Assembly: GCF_002727185.1 (NCBI RefSeq) | Contig: NZ_NIZW01000001.1 | Span: 62,001 to 126,000, forward strand | Length of the DNA stretch: 64,000 bases | Direction of reading: 5' to 3' | From: Rhodopirellula bahusiensis | Lineage (GTDB): Bacteria; Planctomycetota; Planctomycetia; Pirellulales; Pirellulaceae | Shown here: positions 15,033-26,143 of the stretch, in pieces | How the letters are laid out: every line of letters starts with the position of its first letter | Numbering within the stretch: the first letter of the stretch is position 1 | Notes under the pieces: generated by a model | Told to the model about the DNA's origin: nothing | Databases searched by the model: none | Seen by the model: the letters and a program-made list of their open reading frames with translations, nothing else | Made by a program: the position numbers and the translations under genes

Positions 15033-16373
15033 ATGCCTTTTGCAAGCCCGCCCCGCGTCCTGCCTCCATTTGTCACCCTCGCCGTGCTCTGTTTTGTGAC
15101 TGGTTGCACCGACTCCGATTCAGTGGCAACAAAACCGCAACCTCCACGCGTCACCCCGGTCAAGACCGTCGCCGTCCAACCCACCGAAGTGACACGACGA
15201 AGCGTTCAACCGGCAACCATCCACGCTTACTACCGAGCCGAAGTTCGCTCGCAAGCAACCGGTTATGTGGAATCGTTCTCCGCCGACATTGGCGAGTATG
15301 TCGAATCAGGAACAGTCCTGGCGAAGATCGCTGTTCCTGAAAAACTGCAACAACGCCGGATCATCGACGCCAAAATCCGGCGTTTGGAATCACAAGAGAC
15401 GCAAGCCGCCGCGGGCGTGCAGCTGGCTGAAGCAAGCGAACGGTCCTCACGAGCCAAATTGGCGCAGGCCGAATCCGAACGCGCCGCCGTGGAGGCGTCG
15501 CTCGCTGCCGCCAACGCGGAGTTCAGTCGAACCGAAGACTTGGTCAACCGAGGCTCTTTGCAGAATCGAATGCTCGACGAAGCTCGCATGAAACGCGACA
15601 GCGAATCAGCTCGCAAGCAAGCGGTCGAATCCGCCGTGGAATCGGCTCGCGCTGACGTGGAAGTCGCCACCGCAAAGATCGAATCCTCACGGGCTGATCT
15701 GGAAACCGCGAAAGCGGAAACGGAGATCGCCCGACGTGAACTCGATGAGCTCAACGTCTGGATCGACTACGCTGAAATCAAGGCTCCTTTCGCTGGCATC
15801 GTCACGGAACGAAACATTCAACCGGGCGACCTGGTGCGAGCCGCCAACGACGTTGGACCTGTCAAACCCTTGTTTGTGATCAGCCAAATCAATCGGGTAC
15901 GAGTCCAAATCCCCGTCCCAGAAAAAGACGCTCCCTTGGTCACCCCCGGGGACGAAGTGAGTTTGACCTTCCCTTCCTTCGCGTCGGAAGCCCCTTTGGT
16001 TGCACAAGTCACCCGCCGCAGCGGCAGCTTGGATGTCAACACGCGAACCATGTTGGTCGAAGTCGAAATGGACAATCGTGACGGCAAACTTTTGCCCGGC
16101 ATGTTTGGCCAAGCCACCATCAACATGGACACAAAGATCGCCGCCAACATGCTGCCTTCTCAAGCGATCCGTTTTGATGAATCAGGCAACGCATTTGTGT
16201 ATGTGGTCGCGGACGATGACACGATCTCCATCCAAGAGATTTCGACGGGCATGGATGACGGCAACTTCATCGAAGTCCTGACCGGTGTCGAGCCCGGACA
16301 GGCGGTCGTCGACGCTCACTTGAGCCGCTTCATTGACGGACAAAAAGTCGCCGTTTTGGAGGCCGCTCACTGA
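15033..16373 (+). CDS. Membrane-fusion (HlyD/AcrA-type) efflux adaptor lipoprotein
   Basis: The product is 446 residues and bridges the inner-membrane pump to the outer-membrane channel in the periplasm. The signal ends in FVTGC with Cys25, a lipobox. A lipoyl half-motif (EVRSQATGYVESFSADIGEYVESGTVLAKI) precedes a long Ala/Glu/Arg-rich coiled-coil hairpin (about 110-235). The second lipoyl half follows (APFAGIVTERNIQPGDLV), then beta-barrel and membrane-proximal domains (VSLTFPSF, LLPGMFGQATI, ASQAIR-like). The stop overlaps the pump start by one base (TGATG), so translation is coupled. Confidence 0.94.
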   Translation: MPFASPPRVLPPFVTLAVLCFVTGCTDSDSVATKPQPPRVTPVKTVAVQPTEVTRRSVQPATIHAYYRAEVRSQATGYVESFSADIGEYVESGTVLAKIAVPEKLQQRRIIDAKIRRLESQETQAAAGVQLAEASERSSRAKLAQAESERAAVEASLAAANAEFSRTEDLVNRGSLQNRMLDEARMKRDSESARKQAVESAVESARADVEVATAKIESSRADLETAKAETEIARRELDELNVWIDYAEIKAPFAGIVTERNIQPGDLVRAANDVGPVKPLFVISQINRVRVQIPVPEKDAPLVTPGDEVSLTFPSFASEAPLVAQVTRRSGSLDVNTRTMLVEVEMDNRDGKLLPGMFGQATINMDTKIAANMLPSQAIRFDESGNAFVYVVADDDTISIQEISTGMDDGNFIEVLTGVEPGQAVVDAHLSRFIDGQKVAVLEAAH

Positions 16374-19300
16374 TGTCATTGATCCAGTTTTCACTCCGCA
16401 ATCGTTTCGCGGTGCTGGCGGCATCCATCGCACTTTGTGTTCTGGGCGCGGCCGTCATCCCCGGTATCACGATCGACATCCTTCCGGATTTCAAAAAACC
16501 GGTGGTCGTCAGCTTTTTCTCTTATCCAGGTCTTCCCACCTTGGACATGGAGAAATCGGTCACCTCCCGCGTGGAGCGTGCGTTGACCTTGGCAGGCAAA
16601 ATTGAACACCAGGAATCTCGCACGGTTCCGGGTGCCGCTGTGATCAAAGTCTTCTTCCAACCGGGTGCCGATCCAAGTTCAGCGATGAACGACATCGTCA
16701 ACTTGGAAGCCAGTGACATGTTCCACTTGCCGCCCGGGATCGAATGGCCGTTCACGCTTCGCAGCGAACCATCGAACCTGCCCGTCGTGCTCGCGGCGAT
16801 CTCGGGCGAAGGCCTGAGCGAATCGGAACTGTACACGATCGGGTACTACGCCGTCCGGAACAAAATGGGTGGCTTGAAAGGCGTCCAGATTCCTCACCCC
16901 TTCGGCGGCAAGTTCCGCCAAATGATGGTCTACGTCGATCCAGCCAAACTGCAGGCCTACCACGTCAGCGCCACCGACGTGGTCGACGCGCTCAAGAAAT
17001 CGAATCTCGTGTTGGCGGCGGGGACCGCGACCATGGGCGGAACGGACTATCAAATCCATCCTCGAAACACATTGCCCGATGTGGATGAGATCGAGGGCAT
17101 TCCCATCGCCGTTCGAAACGATCGTCCAATCTTCATTCGAGACGTTGCGGAAGTCAAAGACGATGCGGCGTTGCAATACAACATCGTCCGCGTCAATGGA
17201 AAACGCAGCGTCTACTGCCCGCTCCTTCGCGAACCCGGTGAGAACACGATTGCCGTCGTTGACAGAATCTACGATGGAATCGCATCGGAGATTCCGAAGA
17301 TGAAGGAACGCGGAGACATCCCCGATGCAACCGAAGTCACGTTGGTCTCGGACCAATCGCTCTACATTCGCAACGCGATGTCCAGCCTACTCACGCAGGT
17401 CACACTGGGGTCGGTCTTGGTCGCCTTGGTCGTGTTTGTTTTCCTAAGGCGAGTGCTGCCGACAGTGATCATTGTTTCGACGATCTTGTTGGCGATCTTG
17501 ATCGGAGCCTTGGGATTCGCGTTCTCGGGTCAAACGATCAACGTCATGACGCTTGGCGGAATCGCACTGGCCATCGGCACCGTGGTCGACGCCGGAATCG
17601 TGGTGGTCGAAAACGTGATTCGTCACGGCCGCATGGGCAAATCCGCCATGGAAGCCGCCCGCGATGGAACGCAAGAAGTCTCCGGCGCAATTCTTGCCGG
17701 GACCATCACCACGCTCGCGGTGTTCCTGCCAGCAATCTTCCTGACGGGAATGATCAAGTATCTGTTTGCTCCCTTGTCGCTCGCGGCCACGCTGACCATC
17801 GGTGCGTCCTACATCTTGGCGTTGACGGTCGTCCCGGCTTTCTGTGCGACATTCGTCCGTGAACGTGTTCGTGAAAAATCGTCAGATCAGCAAGAGGAAG
17901 GCAACGAACCGAAACCTCAAACACCTTCGGGGCTGTATGGGCATCTGCTGGCAACGGCGATGCGAGTCCCTGCGATCTCGGCTCTGGTGATCACTGTGGC
18001 GGTGGGAGCCTCCTTTCTCTTGCTGCCGCAAATCGGCACGGAACTCTTTCCAAATGTGGATTCAGGCAGCTTTGAAATTCGCTTAAAAACCCTGCCCGGG
18101 ACCGCCCTGTCGAAGACGGAAGAACTGGTCGCCAAGATTGAAGATTCGATCAAGGAAGTCATCCCTGAAGATCGGATTGACACGATCATCTCCAACATTG
18201 GTTTGCCAGTCGGAAAGGGTGCCGGTTTCTCCACCGTGTTGAGTTCCAACTCTGGACCTGACACGGCTTACTTGATTGTGAACTTGAACCAAGAAGATCG
18301 TCACGTTGGAACCCAAACTTACATTGATGAATTGCGATCCAAACTGAACGAGGAATATCCGCTGGAGCAGTTCATGTTTGTCTCCGGCGGGATTGTCAAC
18401 ATGGCGCTCAACGAAGGGGTCCCGACCCCGATCAGCGTTCAAGTTTCGGCGGGCACCCTGCAACAATGCCGAGACGCGGCCGAGCGAATTGTTCGCGAGA
18501 TCGCTCCGATCCAAGGAACACGTGACGTCCAAATCGCCCAGTCTCTCGACTACCCGCAATTCGATGTGAAGGTTGATCGCACACGTGCCAAATACCTGGG
18601 CGTCGACCAGGAACAGGTCGCCCAAACGGTGCTGACGGCGTTGGGATCGAGTGTGGGCTATTCGCCAACGATCTGGATTGATCCCAAGAGCGGCGTCGAC
18701 TTTTTCATGGGCGTTCAGTACGCATCGAATCAGTTTCAGTCGCTCGACGAGGTGCAGAACATTCCGTTGTCTCTCGACACCCCGGATGGTCCCATCACGA
18801 TTCCGCTGTCCAACATCGCGACCGTCAATCGCGTGACCATCCCCGGCGAGATCGCCCACTACAACATTTCGCGGGTCAATGACATTCACGTCAATGTTGC
18901 TGGCAGAGACCTGGGAAGTGTCGCGGCTGACATCGATGCTGTTTTGGCGGACATGGAATTTAAAAACGGCGTCTCGGTCACGCTTCGAGGTCCTATCGAA
19001 AAGATGCGAGACGGAATGAGCATGCTGGGAGCCGGACTGGCCGTCGCAACGTTGCTGGTTTACCTCGTGCTGATGGCTCAGTTCCGTTCCTTCCTTGACC
19101 CGCTGATCATCATGTTGTCCGTGCCACTTGGCATCGGCGGCGTCTTGGTGGTTCTCTTTCTGACGGACACCTACATCAACATTCAATCGTTGATGGGAAC
19201 GTTGATGATGATCGGAGTTGTTGTGAACAACTCGATTCTGCTGGTCGAGTTTGCTAATCAGCGACTTGCGAGCGGGGTGACGGCTCGAGAAGCAGCGATG

Positions 19301-19525
19301 TCAGCCGCACAAGTGCGTTTGCGTCCCATTTTGATGACGTCGTTAACCTTGGTTGCTTCCATGTTGCCGCTTTCGTTTCAGCTCGCACCTGGAAACGAAG
19401 CGATGATCCCGCTCGCTCGGGCTTTGTTAGGGGGCATGGTGATCTCCACCATCCTAACGCTGATCTTGGTTCCGTGCGTCTATGTGATGTTCCATCGCAA
19501 CCGGACGGCCTCCAAAGTGGCATAG
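16373..19525 (+). CDS. RND-family efflux permease, second system
   Basis: The product is 1050 residues with standard RND architecture. The porter region has the early FVSYPGL-like segment (SFFSYPGLPTLDMEKSV). The first membrane bundle spans about 340-500 and the second about 880-1040. The transmembrane-4 motif reads GTVVDAGIVVVEN: Asp406 is kept but the second Asp of AcrB is Ala407, a pattern shared with CusA-like metal pumps (VDA), though the porter sequence looks HAE-like. The substrate is therefore open. The last codons and the TAG stop lie inside a dispersed repeat (19517-19540). It is probably under the adjacent two-component system. Confidence 0.95.
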   Translation: MSLIQFSLRNRFAVLAASIALCVLGAAVIPGITIDILPDFKKPVVVSFFSYPGLPTLDMEKSVTSRVERALTLAGKIEHQESRTVPGAAVIKVFFQPGADPSSAMNDIVNLEASDMFHLPPGIEWPFTLRSEPSNLPVVLAAISGEGLSESELYTIGYYAVRNKMGGLKGVQIPHPFGGKFRQMMVYVDPAKLQAYHVSATDVVDALKKSNLVLAAGTATMGGTDYQIHPRNTLPDVDEIEGIPIAVRNDRPIFIRDVAEVKDDAALQYNIVRVNGKRSVYCPLLREPGENTIAVVDRIYDGIASEIPKMKERGDIPDATEVTLVSDQSLYIRNAMSSLLTQVTLGSVLVALVVFVFLRRVLPTVIIVSTILLAILIGALGFAFSGQTINVMTLGGIALAIGTVVDAGIVVVENVIRHGRMGKSAMEAARDGTQEVSGAILAGTITTLAVFLPAIFLTGMIKYLFAPLSLAATLTIGASYILALTVVPAFCATFVRERVREKSSDQQEEGNEPKPQTPSGLYGHLLATAMRVPAISALVITVAVGASFLLLPQIGTELFPNVDSGSFEIRLKTLPGTALSKTEELVAKIEDSIKEVIPEDRIDTIISNIGLPVGKGAGFSTVLSSNSGPDTAYLIVNLNQEDRHVGTQTYIDELRSKLNEEYPLEQFMFVSGGIVNMALNEGVPTPISVQVSAGTLQQCRDAAERIVREIAPIQGTRDVQIAQSLDYPQFDVKVDRTRAKYLGVDQEQVAQTVLTALGSSVGYSPTIWIDPKSGVDFFMGVQYASNQFQSLDEVQNIPLSLDTPDGPITIPLSNIATVNRVTIPGEIAHYNISRVNDIHVNVAGRDLGSVAADIDAVLADMEFKNGVSVTLRGPIEKMRDGMSMLGAGLAVATLLVYLVLMAQFRSFLDPLIIMLSVPLGIGGVLVVLFLTDTYINIQSLMGTLMMIGVVVNNSILLVEFANQRLASGVTAREAAMSAAQVRLRPILMTSLTLVASMLPLSFQLAPGNEAMIPLARALLGGMVISTILTLILVPCVYVMFHRNRTASKVA

Positions 19526-19540
19526 GCTTCCAGCCTGTGA
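19517..19540 (+). repeat. Dispersed repeat C, copy 1, overlapping the pump stop codon
   Basis: The core GGCATAGGCTTCCAGCCT is repeated at 26276-26293 (opposite strand) and as an inverted pair at 27201-27257. AGGCT and AGCCT form a small stem. Its TAG is the stop codon of the RND gene, and GTGGCA encodes the last two residues (Val-Ala). Confidence 0.85.
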
Positions 19541-19588
19541 TTTGACCGTCCATGAACTGAAGCCTGCCCCATCCCAACAGCGCAGTAA

Positions 19589-19623
19589 AAACCACCGACA
19601 CAATTGAATCGTGCCGGTGGTTT
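19589..19623 (-). terminator. Bidirectional hairpin terminator
   Basis: A 13-base stem with one mismatch (AAACCACCG-CAC against GTG-CGGTGGTTT) and a nine-base loop lies between the convergent pump and Cys-rich genes. On the minus strand the stem is followed directly by five Ts, which fits termination of the Cys-rich transcript. The plus strand has three Ts. Confidence 0.75.
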
Positions 19624-19651
19624 GCGTTCCGAACGTTGGTGACGTTGGAGA

Positions 19652-20338
19652 TTACTGACCGATGACTTCGACAGTGGCTTCGATCAAGTCGTTCTCTGCC
19701 TGAAGCGAAGCCTGGTTGGGATTGGTGATGGTCACCCAACCTTCGGCGTCTGGTTCAGCACGGCTGATTGCCGATGCCAAAGCGACGGTTTCTTGTTGGT
19801 CCAACTGGATCGCTTCGCCGGCGTTGTTGGCAAACGTTGCGGGCGGCAACGATGCGGCACCTTCTGTGCTGGCACAGCATCCGATGTCACACCCACCAAC
19901 GTCACAACCGGTTTCGCAACCTGCATCGCAGCTTCCGCTGTCACAGCATCCGTTGCCGCACCCCTTGCCACAACCGAAGATTCCACGTGCACGATGACGG
20001 CAATCTGGGCAGCAAGCGATGGCGGACCAATCGTAGGTGCAGACGGTTTTCTTCTTTTTGTCCGTGACCAATTTCTTGACCGTCCGAACCTTGCCGCACT
20101 TCTTCAGCGGCCCGCATTCCCATGGGAAACGCAGCGGTGGAATGCAGATGGTTTCGCATTCGACGTCAAAGCAAGTCACGTCGACTTCTTCTTTTTCAAC
20201 TTCTACCACGCAGCGTCCGGCTTGGCAGAAGCAGCAGGCGGGGCCGAATGCACTGGCGGTGCTCGAGAAGACGACCGAGGCGGTCAACGCGAACAATCCC
20301 AGCAACGCGACGCGACCGAATTGAATGGATCGGCTCAT
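19652..20338 (-). CDS. Cysteine-rich secreted protein, unknown function
   Basis: The product is 228 residues from the ATG at 20338, which has AAGGAA seven bases upstream; earlier in-frame ATGs are part of that leader. A signal peptide ends near SSTASA. The mature part has about 30 Cys, in three zones: ACCFCQAGRCVVEV; VTCFDVECETICIPP and a KCGKVRTVKK basic stretch; and a dense GCGKGCGNGCCDSG...GCDIGCC run (about 145-180). The tail has no Cys and is acidic. Spacing such as GCxxGC suggests disulfide-linked or metal-binding repeats. A phosphate-type porin gene precedes it on the same strand. No enzyme motif is seen. Confidence 0.75.
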   Translation of the reverse strand: MSRSIQFGRVALLGLFALTASVVFSSTASAFGPACCFCQAGRCVVEVEKEEVDVTCFDVECETICIPPLRFPWECGPLKKCGKVRTVKKLVTDKKKKTVCTYDWSAIACCPDCRHRARGIFGCGKGCGNGCCDSGSCDAGCETGCDVGGCDIGCCASTEGAASLPPATFANNAGEAIQLDQQETVALASAISRAEPDAEGWVTITNPNQASLQAENDLIEATVEVIGQ

Positions 20339-20370
20339 TAGAAATTCCTTTTTCATTTCTGTGCGGTTTG

Positions 20371-20399
20371 TGTGCGGGGCTGAATAACAGCCCCGCACA
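20371..20399 (-). terminator. Strong intercistronic stem-loop
   Basis: A perfect 11-base stem (TGTGCGGGGCT/AGCCCCGCACA) with a seven-base loop lies between the porin stop (20434) and the Cys-rich start (20338). There is no T-run after it on the minus strand, so it may attenuate, process or stabilise the mRNA rather than end it outright. Confidence 0.55.
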
Positions 20400-20433
20400 G
20401 AGAGAGTCTTGGTTTGGATTTGAACTGGATCGA

Positions 20434-22152
20434 TCAGAAATCAATCATGAAACGAGTTCCGAAGATCAGGAAGTTTCCTGCTTCCACCGGGGCGTCAAGC
20501 GAACTGTTGCCGTTGGCGGCCAATCCGCTATCACTGATTTCACCCCACACCAAGTTGTTCTGAACCTTCGAGTAAGGCGTCCAGTGCCAGTTCAAGCCAG
20601 CGGTGAAGAGATCCGCCACGCCGCCGTTGACACCACCATCGGTCAGATCGAGGTGGTCATATCGAAGTGCCACCTGCCACGCTCCCCAGCCACTGCCACG
20701 ACAACCGTTGCAGCGATCCACCAAGAAGAAGTTTTCGTGAGGTGTCACGCGCGACAACGTTCCTGTCGACCGGTTGTACGGCATGTGCTCGCCGGTCAAG
20801 AAGTAGGACGCGTAGATGTAACCACCGTGGAAAAACAAGTTGTCGTCCACTCCCGCGGCTGGATCTTCCACCTGCATTGGGGTCAGAATGTACTCACCCG
20901 TGATTTGCAGCGAACCCAAGTTCAAGATGTTTTCGAACCCGATGTTTTGATACCAGTCGGCACCGTCGATTCGCCCGGTGTTCAGCCAACGTTGCGAGCT
21001 TCGAGCGACCGGCCGAGTACGAAAACGCCCTTCGTTGTTGTTGGTGTCATTCGCTCCAGCGTCGCCGTCTGGTTTTGCAACGGCTCCCGCCAAACCCCAG
21101 TGCCAGTACCCGCGTCCACCACTGGTATCGTCGTACCATGGCGATCCCCACAGCCGCGAGTATCCACCCGCTTGAGCTGAGTCGCCGATGAACCGACCGT
21201 CGGTGTTGATATTCTCGAGGTTGTAGATGCCGTAGGTCCAACAGAACGATTCTGCATCGTTGTGACCATACATCGCCAAACCAAAGCGACGAGCATCTTC
21301 ATTGAATGCTTCAACCGCTAATGGGCGCTCTGCGAAGACGTTGTATCGCGAGCTGTTCAAGTGATCCAATCCGAGCGGACGCTTTTGATTACCCAAAAGC
21401 AACGTTTGGTTGTTGGGGAGGTTGGTCCAGCCGAGATACGCGTCTTTGATCTCGGGTGTTTGCGGGTTATTGAAGTCAACCTGCAAACGATATTTCATGT
21501 TTTGGGGAACGGTCCCCGAGATTTCCAATCGCAGACGTCGGAACGCGGTGATGTTCTCTGGACTTTGATTGGGGTCGCCGGCTGCTCCGCCAATTCGACC
21601 GCTTTCGATCCGGTTGATCCCAGCGTCGGTGTTGGAGAACGACCAGTGGTCGATGTGAACACGACCGCCAATTTTGATGGTCGACTTTTTCTTCTTGGCT
21701 TTTGCGTCCGAAGCCATTTCATCTTGGTAGTCGGCCCACTCTTCTTCGAGTGTATCAAGCGAATCAAGACGTGCTGCGAGAGCTTCGAGTCGATCCTCCA
21801 AGGATGCCTCATCGGAGTCGTCTTCCGCGATGGCTAGCTGGTTTTGCGTGTCTTGATCAAGCGTGCCGAGTCCAGATGGCTCTTGATCGATATCAGCGGG
21901 AAGCGACTGCAAAGTACTTTCAACCGCTTGGACGGGAGCCGCGCTGTACTCGCTGGACAGCATTCCATCGAACGAACCCTGCGAAGGAGCCGATTCAGGC
22001 GAGACCAACACGGAGTCGCTTCCCACTTGGTCTGCGGGGTTCCACCATTCATCGGCGGTCGCCACTGTTCCGCCACTGGCTACCAAGCAGACCAACGCCG
22101 CAAGGGTTCGTCTGGCAACGCTACCGCCGCGCCGCATGGATGAAGATTGCAT
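20434..22152 (-). CDS. Phosphate-selective porin O/P-type outer-membrane protein
   Basis: The product is about 572 residues from the ATG at 22152 (GGAG ten bases upstream). A signal sequence (RRTLAALVCLVASGGTVATA) is followed by an acidic linker and a coiled-coil stretch (LEDRLEALAARLDSLDTLEEEW). The barrel starts at KIGGRVHIDHWSF. Family-type phrases are ISGTVPQNMKYRLQVDF, KDAYLGWTNLPN, LLLGNQKRPLGLDHLNSS and a terminal FLIFGTRFMIDF ending in Phe, as outer-membrane proteins do. OprO/OprP relatives take up phosphate or pyrophosphate, but planctomycete members are many and specificity is unproven. The Cys-rich gene follows. Confidence 0.85.
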   Translation of the reverse strand: MQSSSMRRGGSVARRTLAALVCLVASGGTVATADEWWNPADQVGSDSVLVSPESAPSQGSFDGMLSSEYSAAPVQAVESTLQSLPADIDQEPSGLGTLDQDTQNQLAIAEDDSDEASLEDRLEALAARLDSLDTLEEEWADYQDEMASDAKAKKKKSTIKIGGRVHIDHWSFSNTDAGINRIESGRIGGAAGDPNQSPENITAFRRLRLEISGTVPQNMKYRLQVDFNNPQTPEIKDAYLGWTNLPNNQTLLLGNQKRPLGLDHLNSSRYNVFAERPLAVEAFNEDARRFGLAMYGHNDAESFCWTYGIYNLENINTDGRFIGDSAQAGGYSRLWGSPWYDDTSGGRGYWHWGLAGAVAKPDGDAGANDTNNNEGRFRTRPVARSSQRWLNTGRIDGADWYQNIGFENILNLGSLQITGEYILTPMQVEDPAAGVDDNLFFHGGYIYASYFLTGEHMPYNRSTGTLSRVTPHENFFLVDRCNGCRGSGWGAWQVALRYDHLDLTDGGVNGGVADLFTAGLNWHWTPYSKVQNNLVWGEISDSGLAANGNSSLDAPVEAGNFLIFGTRFMIDF

Positions 22153-22380
22153 CGAATTGAGACTCCGTTTTCTCGATTTAAGCACCAACCAATCCCTAGG
22201 TTGATGTCGCCTTACGGAGTGTTCATCGATCACCCGATCCCGCATGTATGGCTGATGATTGCCACCCGGACCGAAACTAAGTATTTCTTAATATTGGGAT
22301 CTGATGCATCCGATTCAACCGACACAACCCGACTGGGAAGTGCCGGAAAAATCGTCACAACCGGCCCTAAAAAGAGAAAC

Positions 22381-24216
22381 TCATTTGCCGATTCGCGAGA
22401 GCGTGCAATAGTACGCCCCGACTTCGCCACTCGGGATTTTGAAGACGGGAGCGAGCTGGTGTGAGCCCTTGGATAGATCGATTTCCATGGACACGACGCT
22501 GTCCCCTTCACCGACGGCTTTGCTCGCGATGGACTTTCCATCAACACGAATTTCAGCCGACTGAACCGGAATCGCACGGCCGGCTTGCGTTCGATACGCG
22601 GGTGACGATCCCGGCACATCTTCGCCCGGCGGCACAGCCGCAGTGATCGCGGCGCCGGATTCTTCGGGCCAACGACGCAAAGCGACCTCAAACTTGCCGG
22701 CTTCGTGCACGTGGATGGCCCAGTGACCGTTGTGCGACAATTTCTGGTCCTTCGCCTTCTTCGATTTCTTTGGAAAAACCGCCGCGGCGGCACGAATCGC
22801 AGCTTGGTTCCATGGAGGAGCCTGCCCAATCCAGTCGTGAGCGGTGAACGTGACGACCGGATGATCGGGGTGCCCGACGGTCATTTCTGTGGTTTGTGAA
22901 AACGTCGGTTCCAACTCCGCCCACCACGCGTCGTAGAACGAACGCATCGAGTCGACTTGATCGGGGTGAGCTTTCGCAACGTTGTTTTCTTGGCCTGGAT
23001 CGTCCGCAATGTTGTACAGCTCTTTGCCATTGATCAGACGCCATTTGTTCTGCATCACCGACGATTGACGCCACTTGATCGGGTCAATCACTCGCTGCGA
23101 ATCGGTGATCAACATGCGTTCGTCGAACGACGAGTCGGCTTGTCCTTTCAACAGCGACACGATCGATGTCCCGTCGAACTTCACCTTTTCAGGTGCATCG
23201 ACACCACACATTTCCAGCAGCGTGGGAACAACGTCGACGGCATGACAAAGCGTGTTGTCACTGCGGGGCGTTGCAAAGCCACCCTTGGGATAATGCATCA
23301 CGAATGGAACGCGGTGGCCGCCTTCATACGGACTGCCCTTCTTGCCACGCATCCCGGCGTTGTAGACCGAAGCACCGCCCGCCGTGCCATTGTCAGTCGT
23401 GAAGATAAAGATCGTGTTGTCATGCACGCCCAGCTCACGAAGCAATTCACGAGTTTGCCCGACGTTGTCATCGATGTTGGTGATCATCCCAAAGAACGTC
23501 GCGACGTTTTCCTTCATCTCAGGGTACATGTCGATGTACTTTTGCGGTGCGTGCAACGGACCGTGCGGTGCGTTCGTCGCGATGTAGGCCAAGAAAGGCT
23601 CGTCGGCTTCGACACATTCTCGAATGAATCGATTGCCTTCACGGAAGAAAACGTCCGTGCAAAAGCCTTCCGCTTTGACCGCCTCTCCGTTGTGGAAATA
23701 AGATCCGCCGAAGTAAGCGTTGTCCCAAAAATCGGGTGTCTGCCCCACGCCGCCTCCGCCGTGGCGATAGACCTCGGTGAATCCATTGTCCTCAGCGCGG
23801 TAGGGATAGTTGTCGCCCAAGTGCCACTTGCCAAACATGCCCGTTTGGTAACCAGCATCACTGAAAATTTCGCCAAACGTCACTTCGTTGTCTCTCAACA
23901 TCGAACGACCGCTGATCGTATGCCACACGCCAGTTCGGTTGGTCCAGTGCCCCGTGACAAATGCGGAACGAGTTGGCGAGCACGTGGGAGCAACGTGATA
24001 ATCCGTCAGCACCGATGACTCCGCCGCCAACGAGTCGATGTTTGGCGTTTTCACGACCTCGTTTCCAGTGAAGCCGCAATCGCCGTATCCCTGATCATCG
24101 GTGATGACGATCACCACATTCGGACGATCCGCTGCCGCGACCGAACCAGACATCTGCAGTCCGCCGGACCAAGAACTCACGGCGACGACCGCCAGACAAA
24201 ACAACCAACGTGACAT
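22381..24216 (-). CDS. Secreted arylsulfatase (sulfatase family S1)
   Basis: The product is 611 residues and hydrolyses sulfate esters, probably on polysaccharides, in the periplasm or outside. A signal region (1-29) precedes RPNVVIVITDDQGYGD, with the metal Asp pair D40/D41. The formylglycine signature CSPTRSAFVTG starts at Cys79, so an anaerobic- or FGE-type maturase elsewhere is needed. GKWHLGD and the TTDNGTAGG metal-site motif are present. The catalytic domain ends near residue 480; the last 130 residues (SHNGHWAIHVHEAGKFEVALRR) look like an extra beta domain, perhaps carbohydrate binding. A second sulfatase lies upstream on the same strand. Confidence 0.95.
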   Translation of the reverse strand: MSRWLFCLAVVAVSSWSGGLQMSGSVAAADRPNVVIVITDDQGYGDCGFTGNEVVKTPNIDSLAAESSVLTDYHVAPTCSPTRSAFVTGHWTNRTGVWHTISGRSMLRDNEVTFGEIFSDAGYQTGMFGKWHLGDNYPYRAEDNGFTEVYRHGGGGVGQTPDFWDNAYFGGSYFHNGEAVKAEGFCTDVFFREGNRFIRECVEADEPFLAYIATNAPHGPLHAPQKYIDMYPEMKENVATFFGMITNIDDNVGQTRELLRELGVHDNTIFIFTTDNGTAGGASVYNAGMRGKKGSPYEGGHRVPFVMHYPKGGFATPRSDNTLCHAVDVVPTLLEMCGVDAPEKVKFDGTSIVSLLKGQADSSFDERMLITDSQRVIDPIKWRQSSVMQNKWRLINGKELYNIADDPGQENNVAKAHPDQVDSMRSFYDAWWAELEPTFSQTTEMTVGHPDHPVVTFTAHDWIGQAPPWNQAAIRAAAAVFPKKSKKAKDQKLSHNGHWAIHVHEAGKFEVALRRWPEESGAAITAAVPPGEDVPGSSPAYRTQAGRAIPVQSAEIRVDGKSIASKAVGEGDSVVSMEIDLSKGSHQLAPVFKIPSGEVGAYYCTLSRIGK

Positions 24217-24442
24217 AGGAGTGACTCAGACTGGAGGGATGAAACTGAGGGGAGGAGGGAAAACAACGGTAGCCGAACTGTGCGATTTGTCAGGTCAGAA
24301 TTCCGCCTTCAAACGGCGAGAATGCGACGTGACACATTTCACAGGTTCAGCCCGGCAGTCTCTTAGCAGAACGGCACAAACCGTCCGGTCCTTCGAACCG
24401 GAGAGCTCTCAACTAGCCGCTAGAAACACTGGAACACCAAGC

Positions 24443-26080
<1,638 letters not shown>

Positions 26081-26143
26081 ATTCAGTTCATCTCGTGGTG
26101 GGGAGGGATGGTGGGGGCGTCGACTTTTTGCTCAGTGGCATAG

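Noticed and set aside
18083-19186. Minus-strand frame of 367 residues inside the second RND gene
   Set aside because: Shadow of the RND gene, whose motifs are continuous across it.
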